A stretch of DNA of 64,000 bases, from NCBI GenBank assembly GCA_008501735.1, contig QQUF01000028.1:93813-157812 (forward strand), read 5' to 3'. A model generated the notes under the pieces. The model searched no databases, was not told the DNA's origin, and was given only the letters and a program-made list of their open reading frames with translations. Position 1 is the first letter of the stretch. The number at the start of each line of letters is the position of its first letter. The stretch comes from Calditrichota bacterium. GTDB lineage: Bacteria > CLD3. The translations under genes and the position numbers were made by a program. Positions 8,595-17,040 of the stretch are shown piece after piece.

Positions 8595-9725
8595 ATGAGT
8601 CTTTTTAAAAACAAATTTAGTAATTCCCAAATTTTCGCAGTTTGCACTCTCTTCGGAATTTTTACGGGTGTATTTTATTATTTCCAATTTAATTACTCTT
8701 CTTTTCAAGCTGAATGGTATCAAGTTTTCCTTCCTGAAATTGTTTACTGGAACGTTTGGGGAGCAATTTTCATTTTGTCAAACAAAATCATTGAGAAATT
8801 TCCTTCGCAAAAAATCTTAAGTTTCAAATCACTTTTAGTTCACATTCCGTTAAGCCTGTTAATTCCTCTTTTGATGTTCATCTTTTACCTTTGGCTGATG
8901 TTTTTTTTCAAATTCATCTTCCAATTTCCGAACCCTGAATTCAAAATTTCATTTTTTGAAAGTGTCAAAAGTAATCTTTCACACACTTACATTTTGGGTC
9001 AAGGTTTCATTCTGGGATTTTTTATCTACTGGACTTTCATAATTTCCTCTTACGCAAAATCCTACTACGAAAATTTTGTTGAGCAAGAAATCCGAACCTT
9101 AAAATTAGAATCTGAACTCTCTAAAGCTGAATTCCAAGCTTTAAAAATGCAACTTCAACCTCATTTTCTTTTCAACACTCTAAACTCAATCTCTGCACTT
9201 TTGCAAACTGACACTGAGAAAGCCGATAAAATGTTAACACTTCTTGGCGATTTTCTGAGGCTTACTTTGGAACGAAAAAACGATTCTTTCTTGACTTTGG
9301 AAGAAGAGTTAAAGTTCACTAAAAATTACTTAAAAATTGAAGAAGTGCGTTTTGGTGAAAGGCTAAAAGTAATCTTAAAAATTCAAGATGAAATTCTGAA
9401 AGCAAGAGTTCCAAACTTGATTTTGCAACCTTTGGTAGAAAATGCAATTCAGCACGGAGTTTCTAAAAACATCGAAAAAGGTTGGGTTAAAATTATTGCT
9501 GAAAAATACCAAAACGATTTGAAACTTACAGTTGCAGACAGTGGAGCAAATTCTCAAACTCCTGTAAAAACCAAAAATAAAGGAATCGGACTTAGGAACA
9601 CAAAATCACGCTTGGAACAGCTTTACGGAGATAATTTTACTTTTGGTTTTGGCAAAATTGAAGACAAAGGTTTTGAGGTAAAAATTAAAATTCCGCTTGA
9701 AATTATTGAAGGAGACTCGGTTTGA
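8595..9725 (+). CDS. LytS/YehU-type sensor histidine kinase
   Basis: Membrane histidine kinase, 376 residues. Four hydrophobic segments (about 13-35, 48-65, 78-110, 130-152) form the sensor region with no large extracytoplasmic domain. A short coiled coil leads to the His_kinase domain, whose phosphoacceptor is His190 in QLQPHFLFNTLNS. The C-terminal HATPase reads LVENAIQHG and later GIGLRNTKSRL. The stop overlaps the TTG start of the response regulator by four bases, so the two are translationally coupled and form a pair. The stimulus is unknown. Confidence 0.92.
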   Translation: MSLFKNKFSNSQIFAVCTLFGIFTGVFYYFQFNYSSFQAEWYQVFLPEIVYWNVWGAIFILSNKIIEKFPSQKILSFKSLLVHIPLSLLIPLLMFIFYLWLMFFFKFIFQFPNPEFKISFFESVKSNLSHTYILGQGFILGFFIYWTFIISSYAKSYYENFVEQEIRTLKLESELSKAEFQALKMQLQPHFLFNTLNSISALLQTDTEKADKMLTLLGDFLRLTLERKNDSFLTLEEELKFTKNYLKIEEVRFGERLKVILKIQDEILKARVPNLILQPLVENAIQHGVSKNIEKGWVKIIAEKYQNDLKLTVADSGANSQTPVKTKNKGIGLRNTKSRLEQLYGDNFTFGFGKIEDKGFEVKIKIPLEIIEGDSV

Positions 9726-10480
9726 AGATTAGCGTTTTAGTCGTTGACGACGAACCTTTGGCAAGAAGCAAAATTGTAAATTGGCTAAAAAAATTTGACG
9801 AAGTTGCCGAAGTTCAAGAAGCTCAAAATGGCTTTGAAGCAGTAGAGTTGACTCAAAGTTCTAAAATTGATTTGATTTTCTTGGATATTCAAATGCCCGA
9901 AATGAGTGGATTTGAATTGTTGGAAAAAATTGAAAAATTACCACTTGTGATTTTTGTAACTGCTTTCGACAAGTTCGCAATCGAAGCATTTAAGGTAAAT
10001 GCTTTGGACTACTTGCTCAAGCCTTTCGACAAAGAGAGATTTGAGAATGCATTTTTGAGAGCAATTGACCAACTCAAACAAATTGAGAATCTCGAATTTG
10101 CTGAAAAACTTCAATCACTTTTGGAGTCTCAAAAAGGCAAAGTTTTTTTAGAAAAAATAACTGTAAGACTTGGCAAAAAGATTTCAATTTTGGAAGTTCG
10201 AGAAATTAAATGGTTCAAAGCAGAAGGGAATTACGTTAAGATTTTTGCAGAAAGTGGAAATTTTTTGATTCGTGATTCACTCCTAAATTTAGAGAAGAAA
10301 CTCAACCCACAAGAATTTCAACGTATTCATAAATCTTACATTCTGAACACAAACTTAATTCAAGAGCTACAGTCTGCTTCTCACGGAGATTACCACATTT
10401 TACTAAAAGATTCGACCAAGCTAACTTTAAGCCGAAATTACAAAGATAAATTTTGTAAGGCTTTGGAACTTAAAATCTGA
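9722..10480 (+). CDS. LytTR-family response regulator
   Basis: Receiver plus LytTR DNA-binding regulator, 252 residues. Receiver: acidic pair Asp9/Asp10, phosphoacceptor Asp55 in LIFLDIQMPEMSG, and the Lys of YLLKPFDKE. LytTR domain about 145-250 with the usual VREIKWFKAEGNYVKI and FQRIHKSYILN motifs. The start is TTG at 9722, inside the end of the kinase gene. Cognate partner of the preceding LytS-like kinase; its target genes cannot be inferred, although the secreted NHL protein at 10594 is the next gene downstream. Confidence 0.93.
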   Translation: MKISVLVVDDEPLARSKIVNWLKKFDEVAEVQEAQNGFEAVELTQSSKIDLIFLDIQMPEMSGFELLEKIEKLPLVIFVTAFDKFAIEAFKVNALDYLLKPFDKERFENAFLRAIDQLKQIENLEFAEKLQSLLESQKGKVFLEKITVRLGKKISILEVREIKWFKAEGNYVKIFAESGNFLIRDSLLNLEKKLNPQEFQRIHKSYILNTNLIQELQSASHGDYHILLKDSTKLTLSRNYKDKFCKALELKI

Positions 10481-10593
10481 CCTTTTGAACCACAAAAAAA
10501 TCCTTTTCATCACAAACCATTTCCAAAACAATTTTTAAAGTCTTAAAAATAGCTTGAATTTTTACGGGTAAAAAAATTTCAAGGGAAAAAAGA

Positions 10594-11781
10594 ATGTTTA
10601 AAAAACTATTCACAAGCATTTTGTTTGTGGTTTCAGTTTCCGTGCAAATTAATGCACAGACAGTTTCTACGCTTTTTAATTCAATTGCTGCGGGAAGTTT
10701 GACGACTGACAGCGTTGGTAATGTTTACGCTTCTGACATTGTTGGAACGGGAACTAGTTGGAATAACATCAATGGAACAATTGTCAGGAAAATTTCTCCT
10801 GATGGCTCCCAAATTGAAACTTTCAAAACGGGTTTGCTCTTGCCAGTCGGAAATGCTTTTGATTCACAAGGTAATTTTTATTCTGCAAGTAACGGTAACA
10901 ATTTGATAATTCGGACTTCACCGGCAGGAGTTGTTGATACTTTTGCACAACAGTTAGTGAGTCCGACAGGAATGTTAATTGACGAGCAAGATAATGTTTA
11001 CATCGCAAATTTCAGTAGCACTTCTTTTTACAAAATCGCTCCTGACAAACAAGTGGAAGTTTACGCTTCTCACCCAGATTTGCTGAATGCAAACGGAATC
11101 ACTTTCGATGAAACTGGAAATATTTACGTTGCAAATTGGACTGATGGAAAAATCAACCGAATTGACACAACAGGGCAAGTTTCGGTTTTAACGACAATTC
11201 CGCCAACTGGAGGTTTCGGAGCTGGTTACATTGTTTACAGAAACGGGATTTTCTACATCACCGGGCTTGGAACTCACAGAGTTTACTCTTTCAACACTTT
11301 TACAAATCAACTCGAAGTTTTGGCAGGTTTGGGAATTGCAGGTTACGAAGATGGCGATGCAAGTTTGGCAAGATTTCAACAACCGAACGGACTTGCAATT
11401 TCAGTTACAGGCGACACACTTTACGTTGCAGAAACAATTCAACGGCGAATCCGAATTATCACAGGAATTTTGACAGATGTAAAAGAAGAAGTGAACCTTT
11501 CATTACCGAACTACACTTTAGAACAAAATTTTCCAAACCCATTCAATCCTTCAACGGTTATCAATTATGAATTACAAATTACGAATTACGAATTTGGGGA
11601 ATTGGTGATTTTTAACACTCTTGGAGAAAGAGTTAAGGATTTCGAGTTAAGGAACTCAAAAGGTTCTGTTACTTGGAATGGAACTGACAAAAATGGCAAT
11701 CAAGTCTCAAGTGGAAATTATTTTTACAAACTAACAGCACCAAATTTTAGTGAAACTAAGAAAATGACTCTCATTCGTTAA
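10594..11781 (+). CDS. Secreted NHL/SMP-30-like beta-propeller with type IX sorting domain
   Basis: Secreted protein of 395 residues: signal peptide (1-22, ending INAQ), a six-bladed NHL-like propeller (about 25-295; repeated motifs of the type NVYVANW and GLAISVTGDTLYVAE), and a C-terminal type IX sorting domain (about 310-395; NFPNPFNPST, FNTLGERV, WNGTDKNGNQVSSG, YFYKL, ending KKMTLIR). It should cross the outer membrane by the type IX system and be cell-surface attached or released. AAGGGA precedes the ATG. Ligand or enzymatic activity is unknown. A tandem AATTACGAATT-type repeat encodes part of the sorting domain (NYELQITNYEF). Confidence 0.87.
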   Translation: MFKKLFTSILFVVSVSVQINAQTVSTLFNSIAAGSLTTDSVGNVYASDIVGTGTSWNNINGTIVRKISPDGSQIETFKTGLLLPVGNAFDSQGNFYSASNGNNLIIRTSPAGVVDTFAQQLVSPTGMLIDEQDNVYIANFSSTSFYKIAPDKQVEVYASHPDLLNANGITFDETGNIYVANWTDGKINRIDTTGQVSVLTTIPPTGGFGAGYIVYRNGIFYITGLGTHRVYSFNTFTNQLEVLAGLGIAGYEDGDASLARFQQPNGLAISVTGDTLYVAETIQRRIRIITGILTDVKEEVNLSLPNYTLEQNFPNPFNPSTVINYELQITNYEFGELVIFNTLGERVKDFELRNSKGSVTWNGTDKNGNQVSSGNYFYKLTAPNFSETKKMTLIR

Positions 11782-11794
11782 TGGTTAGAAAAAA

Positions 11795-11830
11795 GAAAAG
11801 GTCGTTGAAAGTATTCGAAACAACCTTTTC
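11795..11830. terminator. Bidirectional intrinsic terminator between convergent genes
   Basis: AAAAGGTCGTT and AACAACCTTTT form an 11-bp stem with one mismatch, flanked by A-rich and T-rich runs. It lies between the stop of the NHL gene (11781) and the stop of the beta-helix gene (11842) and can serve both. Confidence 0.75.
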
Positions 11831-11841
11831 TTTTTTTAATA

Positions 11842-14800
11842 TTAGTTTTCCCACGTTACAAAGTAGAAATACTTTTGACCGTTTGTAACTGCATTTGTAT
11901 CTATAAAGCTTGGAATATTGCCTGTTGAAGTTGGGGAGTAAGTTCCGATTTCTGTTGATGTGGAGAAATCAGAAATTGTGTTTCTGTAAATTCTGTAAAT
12001 TATTGCATCTGTTTTTTCTTCCCAACTCAAAATGGCTGAATTTCCAAAAGTAAGAATATTTAAATTTTGAATTGTGCAATTAGAAGGTTCTCCAGGTGAA
12101 CCTTCGTTACCTAAAGTTCCAAAAGCAATCGAGCCTTTGCACCAATTATTTGCATCTGACGAGTTTTCGGTAAGGCTAATCCGTTCAAAAGATTTTCCTT
12201 GAATCGTGTTCCAAGTTGGGTTGTAATAAATAGAGTCAACTGTTCTCCCTTCTGAATCTTCCAAAATAATCACATCTGAGTAGTTATCTAAGGAAAAGTA
12301 TCCGCCTAATAAATAGTCATAAGGAATACCATTACTTGCATACTTAGTAAAAACCGAGAAATCATTATTTTGAAGAACAAAATTATTTATTACAAAAACC
12401 TGTCCTGTAGAAGTTGTAATTGTCCAAGAAGACATATCAATTGGTTGTGAAGTCGTATTAGCAATTTCAAAAAATTCAGATGAATCAAAAATTGTCTGCG
12501 AAAGACCGAAATTAAGGAATTCAGAAATGGCAATATCACCTAAAACTTGGAAATTCGTTAAAAGAGTGTCATTATCAGGGTTTATATCTTGGTTTAATTT
12601 TGTTATTACTTTTACATCATAAATTCCACTTTTATAAAACCTTAATGAATCGAAAGCAACAGTAGAACTACTAATGGGTAGAATAAACGGTACATCTTGT
12701 AAACTATTGTAAACTTGAGAATTATTCAAAGAAATAGATATTTCAACTTCAGTAAGCGGTGAAGTAAAAACAGTGTCCAAGTTTGAAATCTCGATTTGTG
12801 GTGAGTAACCTTGACCAGCTTCAAAATTATTTTGCGAAATTAGTTGAGTTGGAGAAATGTCAGCAGTTGGAAATTCAGGTTCCTTCACAAGCCAAGGCGA
12901 CAAAGAAACTTTTCCTGAAATACTTTCACCTTGCCCATTTGGACTTTGAATTGAATGAAAAGGACCTGATAAATCTCCCCACCAATTATTGGTTACATCA
13001 AGAGTTGCAGAGGTTTCATTTTGCAAACCATAAAAATTACTTAGCCCAAGAGTATTATTTCCCATAATCATATTTTCGGTAATTATCGGAGAACCTGCAC
13101 CAATCCTAATTCCATTTCCCTCTGAACCAATAATTTTAGAATTTGTAATCGTAAGCGTGGATGCTTCGCTGTAAATTGCACTTCCGTTAATAGTACCGCC
13201 ATCTCCCATTCTTTCAACTAAAACATAATCAAGAATTGAACCTGAACTGTTCGCATCAAAAACTATACTTCCTCCATAAATAGATGGAGCAGGATTAGTT
13301 CCGATAAATTTTATAGAATCTTGTGGTGTTCCGTCAGCAATAAGAGTTCCTATAACGATTAATTGCTTTGTATAATTTGGAAATCTAAATTCTGTTCCCG
13401 GCTCAAGTGTCAAAGTATCATCATTTGCAATTGCTACAAAATCAATCAACTCATAAACAGCTTTTGGCAAAAACTTAGATTCTGTTGCAATACTTATTTC
13501 AAGTCTAACTTTTTCAAATGAATTACTACTATTTGGCACACCTGCTACATTTGAAAAAATATCATAATCGTTGTTCAGAAAAATACAATCTTTCATTAAG
13601 GTCGGGTTAGTATTACCATAATATCCTATTTGACAATTTGCAATTAGACAGTTTTCAATAACTGGATTACTACCACTACCACTAACGCTAATTCCACTCC
13701 ATTCTGAATCTATTACTTCTGTATTTGTAATAGAGAGAGAAGAAGTCTGAGTCCAAATGCCTCCCATTCTATTTAATAAAACGTAATCCAAAATTGAATT
13801 AGTACTACTTTGAGTAAAATAAATTGTCCCGCCATAATCTGAACTATCTCTATAAAATTTAATCGAATCTTGAGGAGTTCCATCTGCAATCAAAGTTCCC
13901 TCAACAACCAAACTTCCACCCGAAGTTCCAATCCTAACATTAGTTCCTTTTTCAATTGTCAAGGTGTTTCCATTTGAAACCGTAACATCACCTTTTAAAG
14001 TATAATTTGCTTTTTGCCAATTTACAGATTGTGTTATGGTATCACCTGAAACCTCAGCATTGAAAAAAATATTACTTGTATCAGGAACACTTTCAGGGTG
14101 AGATAGGACATCGAAATAATTTCCGGAAAAGCTACAATTCTGAATAATTGGTGAACCTGAAAAAATCCAAATCCCATAGTCTTCTGAGTCAATTACTTGA
14201 GAATTTGTGATGGTTAAAGATGAAGAATTCACAAAAATTCCACAGTCAAGACTTGAGCCTTCGTCTCCCATTTTTTCAACCGAAACATAATCTAAAACCG
14301 AACCTGAACTGCTTGAATTGAAAATCAAATTCCCACCGTGAACAGAAGGATTTGAATTGCTTCCATAAAATTTTATAGAATCTTGAGGAGTTCCATCTGC
14401 AATTAAAGTTCCATTTATAATAATTCCAATATTTGAATTAGGAAATTTTATTTCTGACCCCGAATCAATTTCTAAAGTGTTTCCAAAGGCAATTGTCATA
14501 TCGCCTAACAAAGTGTAATTCGCATTTTGCCAAATCGAAGATTCTGTCATAACTCCACTTAAGACTTCTACATTCTCGAAAGAATTGCTTGTATCGGGAA
14601 TACTTGATGGATGAATTTTCAAATCTGAAACATTATTTATAAAAGTACAATTTTGAACTTTTAAAGAGTCTGAGCTTGAGAAAAGCCCAATTGAGTTATT
14701 AATAAAATTGCAGTTCTGAATTGTAGGAAAAACCAAGTCAACTCTCAAGCCATAAACTTCTGAGCCAATAAATTGAGAGTTTGTAATTGTTATTGAAGAT

Positions 14801-15219
14801 GTCTGAACAAAAACTCCACTTTGATAAGAAGCATTACTATCTCCCATTTGTTCAACCAAAACATAATCAAGAATTGAATTCGAACTAACTGAACCAAATC
14901 TCAAATAACCGCCATAAATCGAAGAATCTGGATTAGTTCCATAAAACTTTATGGAATCCTGAGAAGTTCCGTCAGCAATTAAAGTTCCGTAAATGAAAAG
15001 TTCTTTGTCATAATTTGGGAATTGAACTTCGACTCCCGGTTCAATTGTCAAAGTAATTCCATTAGAAACCGTAACATCTCCAACTAAAACATAAGGACTG
15101 TTTGCTAAAGTCCAGGTTTCATTTGTAGAAATTGTTCCACTAACATTTGTTGCAAAAACTGTTTTGATACAACTCAAGAATAAGAACCCAAGAAATAATA
15201 TTCGAAAATATCTAGACAT
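11842..15219 (-). CDS. Giant secreted beta-helix protein with lamin-tail and Fn3-like C-terminus
   Basis: Surface or secreted protein of about 1125 residues. The start is ATG 15219, because GGAGGAGAAG lies just upstream and a signal peptide (MSRYFRILFLGF onward) begins there; an earlier in-frame ATG adds a charged, non-signal tail. Four related right-handed parallel beta-helix modules follow, each with a GDVT(V/I)SNG-type strand, LIADGTPQDSIKF and a SLTITNSQ-like coil. Then come an adhesion-like beta domain, a lamin-tail domain (SEFLNFG, SSWTITTSTGQV) and a C-terminal Fn3-like segment (YRIYRNTISDF). Unlike three other secreted proteins here it lacks an NPFNP sorting domain, so its route of export is unclear. 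Carbohydrate binding or adhesion is plausible but unproven. Confidence 0.82.
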   Translation of the reverse strand: MSRYFRILFLGFLFLSCIKTVFATNVSGTISTNETWTLANSPYVLVGDVTVSNGITLTIEPGVEVQFPNYDKELFIYGTLIADGTSQDSIKFYGTNPDSSIYGGYLRFGSVSSNSILDYVLVEQMGDSNASYQSGVFVQTSSITITNSQFIGSEVYGLRVDLVFPTIQNCNFINNSIGLFSSSDSLKVQNCTFINNVSDLKIHPSSIPDTSNSFENVEVLSGVMTESSIWQNANYTLLGDMTIAFGNTLEIDSGSEIKFPNSNIGIIINGTLIADGTPQDSIKFYGSNSNPSVHGGNLIFNSSSSGSVLDYVSVEKMGDEGSSLDCGIFVNSSSLTITNSQVIDSEDYGIWIFSGSPIIQNCSFSGNYFDVLSHPESVPDTSNIFFNAEVSGDTITQSVNWQKANYTLKGDVTVSNGNTLTIEKGTNVRIGTSGGSLVVEGTLIADGTPQDSIKFYRDSSDYGGTIYFTQSSTNSILDYVLLNRMGGIWTQTSSLSITNTEVIDSEWSGISVSGSGSNPVIENCLIANCQIGYYGNTNPTLMKDCIFLNNDYDIFSNVAGVPNSSNSFEKVRLEISIATESKFLPKAVYELIDFVAIANDDTLTLEPGTEFRFPNYTKQLIVIGTLIADGTPQDSIKFIGTNPAPSIYGGSIVFDANSSGSILDYVLVERMGDGGTINGSAIYSEASTLTITNSKIIGSEGNGIRIGAGSPIITENMIMGNNTLGLSNFYGLQNETSATLDVTNNWWGDLSGPFHSIQSPNGQGESISGKVSLSPWLVKEPEFPTADISPTQLISQNNFEAGQGYSPQIEISNLDTVFTSPLTEVEISISLNNSQVYNSLQDVPFILPISSSTVAFDSLRFYKSGIYDVKVITKLNQDINPDNDTLLTNFQVLGDIAISEFLNFGLSQTIFDSSEFFEIANTTSQPIDMSSWTITTSTGQVFVINNFVLQNNDFSVFTKYASNGIPYDYLLGGYFSLDNYSDVIILEDSEGRTVDSIYYNPTWNTIQGKSFERISLTENSSDANNWCKGSIAFGTLGNEGSPGEPSNCTIQNLNILTFGNSAILSWEEKTDAIIYRIYRNTISDFSTSTEIGTYSPTSTGNIPSFIDTNAVTNGQKYFYFVTWEN
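13310..15130 (-). repeat. Four tandem 0.5-kb coding repeats (beta-helix modules)
   Basis: The segment encoding LIADGT(S/P)QDSIKF recurs at about 14944-14982, 14367-14405, 13857-13895 and 13312-13350, giving units of roughly 577, 510 and 545 bp. The DNA around each copy is closely similar, which suggests internal duplication rather than convergence. Confidence 0.85.
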
Positions 15220-15587
15220 CTTCTCCTCCCGAGAAATCTTTATAATGTCTTTCCAATTATTTTTATGTCTTCTAAATTTATCTCTCAAACTCCTAAAACT
15301 CAAGGTGTTTTAAGGAAAGCTTTCATCAACATTTTTTTAAAAATTCTAAGTTACTTTGGCTTTTTTAAAATTTCATTGCAATTTTTAAGTTCTTCAACCA
15401 CCCCCAGTTTTTCGTTTTCACAAACTAAAGTTTGAAACGAAAAACTTCCCCTCCTTGTCAAGGAGGGGAGAAATTAGAATTTACGAACTTCAGTTTGTGA
15501 AATTCTAATTTCGGGGGTGGTTTGACACACTTCTAAATTTGCATTAGTCTTTTTAAAATTCGTTTCGTCTCCATTCAACGAACTTTG
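15220..15587. other. Gene-poor stretch between the beta-helix gene and the corrinoid-binding gene
   Basis: No coding sequence is convincing here. Apart from the four-way-junction element at 15396-15522, the stretch holds the ribosome site and leader of the beta-helix gene (15220-15240) and AT-rich DNA with no recognised RNA gene. Confidence 0.6.
15396..15522. repeat. 127-bp intergenic element: 10-bp terminal inverted repeat enclosing three hairpins
   Basis: Outer ends AACCACCCCC (15396-15405) and GGGGGTGGTT (15513-15522) are perfectly complementary. Between them lie hairpin A (15406-15446; 12-bp AGTTTTTCGTTT / AAACGAAAAACT plus inner CAAAC/GTTTG), hairpin B (15448-15468; CCCCTCCTT, loop GTC, AAGGAGGGG), and hairpin C (15471-15511; 12-bp AAATTAGAATTT / AAATTCTAATTT plus inner loop). 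Only one or two bases separate them, so either strand can fold as a clean four-way junction. The cores of A and C are inverted copies of each other (ACAAACTRAAGTTYG). It looks like a non-autonomous repeat (MITE-like) or a structured RNA; which is not known. Confidence 0.8.
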
Positions 15588-16376
15588 CTAACAATTCTCT
15601 CTAATAATTTTAGCTAAAACTTTCACTCCGTCAGTAAGACTTGCTAAACCAGGTTGAAGCATCAAAATTGGGTCAACTTCAAATATTTTGTTGTTTTTTA
15701 CAGCAGAGATTTTTTGCCAATTTTTGCGATTCGGAATTGTTTCGTCGTATTTTTTGCCACACCAACAAGAGAAAATAATTTCAGGATTTCTTTCGATTAC
15801 TTGTTCGGCAGTAACGAATCTTTCTTTTGCTGATTGCCCTTTTCGTAATTCTGCAAAAATGTCAATTCCACCTGCGATTTCGATTAATTCACTAACCCAA
15901 CGAATTCCTGAAATTATCGGCTCGTCCCATTCTTCAAAATAAACTTTTGGTTTTCGCTTTAATTTTGAGGATTCCAATTTAATTAGTTCAAGATTTAAGG
16001 CTGTTTTTTCGGCAAGTTCTTGAGCTTTCTTTTCCCTTCCGATAATTCCACCGATTACCAAAATCGACGAAAGGATTTCTTCAACAGACCTTTGGTTGAA
16101 AGTAAAAACAGGAACTCCGAGTTTTACAAGGTCTTTAGAAATGTCTGCTTGAAGGTCTGAAAATGCTAAAACTAAGTCAGGTTTTAGGCTTAATATTTTA
16201 TCATAATTTGCTTGAATAAAAGCTGAAACGCTCGGTTTCTTTCGTGCTTCGATAGGTCTTTTTGTGTAAGCGGAAACTCCAACAACTTTGTCTCCTGCTC
16301 CAAGTGCGTAAAGAATTTCTGTAGTTTCTTCTGTTAAACAAATAATTCGTTTTGGGTAGTCGAATTTGAATTTCAT
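15588..16376 (-). CDS. BtuF/TroA-like cobalamin- or metal-chelate-binding protein, no signal peptide
   Basis: Helical-backbone substrate-binding fold of 262 residues, starting MKFKFDYPKRIICLTEETTEI, with the family features LYALGAGDKVVGVS (about 25-38), KPDLVLAF and a late WQKISAVKNNKIFEVD. These are typical of BtuF-like proteins that bind corrinoids or ferric chelates. There is no signal peptide or lipobox, as in a known cytoplasmic subgroup annotated cobalamin-binding protein, so it is probably not a transport receptor. It lies 6 bases downstream of a MazF-type toxin gene on the same strand; no BtuCD permease is nearby. Confidence 0.78.
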   Translation of the reverse strand: MKFKFDYPKRIICLTEETTEILYALGAGDKVVGVSAYTKRPIEARKKPSVSAFIQANYDKILSLKPDLVLAFSDLQADISKDLVKLGVPVFTFNQRSVEEILSSILVIGGIIGREKKAQELAEKTALNLELIKLESSKLKRKPKVYFEEWDEPIISGIRWVSELIEIAGGIDIFAELRKGQSAKERFVTAEQVIERNPEIIFSCWCGKKYDETIPNRKNWQKISAVKNNKIFEVDPILMLQPGLASLTDGVKVLAKIIRENC

Positions 16377-16382
16377 AATTTT

Positions 16383-16712
16383 TTAAAAATCAAAAGCCAT
16401 TTTGGCTCTTTTTTGTAATTCAATGCAATCAGTTGAGCTCAATTTTCCTACTTTGTAACGAACCATTGCAGGACTAAGAGAAGCAATTTTTATTCTTACC
16501 CAAGAAGATTTAATTAGATTAGCACTTTCCCACTCTTTGATTTCATAATCAAAAATTGTAGAATGCGGAACAGAAGTTATCATTGCTACAATAACACTTT
16601 CAGTAATTTTTTGATAAACTTTTGTGCTAAGAACAACAGTTGGTCTAGTTTTGGAGGAAGTTAAATCTGTGAAGGGAAAAGGAATCAAAACAATGTCTCC
16701 TTGCTCAAACAT
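16383..16712 (-). CDS. MazF/PemK-type endoribonuclease toxin
   Basis: Type II toxin of 109 residues: MFEQGDIVLIPFPFTDLTSSKTRPTVVLS-type N-terminus with the conserved G-D-(I/V) and K-x-R-P-x-(V/L) motifs, and a later SWVRIKIASLS segment. MazF homologues cleave mRNA or tRNA. The start is ATG 16712, which overlaps the antitoxin stop by eight bases (16705-16712), a usual arrangement for translational coupling; longer in-frame starts run into the antitoxin. The corrinoid-binding gene follows closely and may be co-transcribed. Confidence 0.85.
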   Translation of the reverse strand: MFEQGDIVLIPFPFTDLTSSKTRPTVVLSTKVYQKITESVIVAMITSVPHSTIFDYEIKEWESANLIKSSWVRIKIASLSPAMVRYKVGKLSSTDCIELQKRAKMAFDF

Positions 16713-16902
16713 TGTAGATTTCTCGCCAATTGTCGTATTCGGAATCTTCTTCATTTTCCCAATCTTCTTCAAAAGAACTTGAAGCTACTTTAAACCACTC
16801 TAAATCCTGTTCTGAAATTGAAGATTTGTTTTTTAATCTTTCAACAATCTTTTTGAGCATTTCAATTTCTTTTGGTTCTAAACCTGTTACGTCAATGTTC
16901 AA
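16705..16902 (-). CDS. Antitoxin for the MazF-type toxin
   Basis: Small acidic protein of 65 residues immediately upstream of and overlapping the toxin. It starts MNIDVTGLEPKEIEMLKKIV and has a charged helical middle and an acidic, Trp-containing C-terminus (WFKVASSSFEEDWENEED) like the toxin-binding tail of MazE-type or DUF2281-like antitoxins. I do not recognise a specific DNA-binding family. Function is inferred mainly from position, size and composition. Confidence 0.72.
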   Translation of the reverse strand: MNIDVTGLEPKEIEMLKKIVERLKNKSSISEQDLEWFKVASSSFEEDWENEEDSEYDNWREIYNV

Positions 16903-16979
16903 TGTTTTGCCTTTAAAATTAAATTGTCTCAGAAAATTTAATTTAAGTAAGAAATTTACGCAAGTTGTTCTTAAAATAA

Positions 16980-17016
16980 AAAATGCTCCAAAACTTTAAA
17001 GAACTTGGAGCATTTT
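16980..17016. terminator. Intrinsic terminator of the sigma-ankyrin/F1-beta-like locus
   Basis: A perfect 12-bp stem AAAATGCTCCAA / TTGGAGCATTTT with a 13-base loop, A/T-run flanked, 25 bases beyond the stop of the F1-beta-like gene (minus strand). Confidence 0.8.
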
Positions 17017-17040
17017 CTATTTTAGTATTGTTAGAGTATT

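Noticed and set aside
10481..10593. Search for a riboswitch or LytTR-binding repeats upstream of the NHL gene
   Set aside because: The 113-base gap is AT-rich with no clear paired repeat or known riboswitch core.
12783..13067. 94-codon frame antisense inside the beta-helix gene
   Set aside because: Lies wholly within a repeat-containing gene with clear domains; no independent support.
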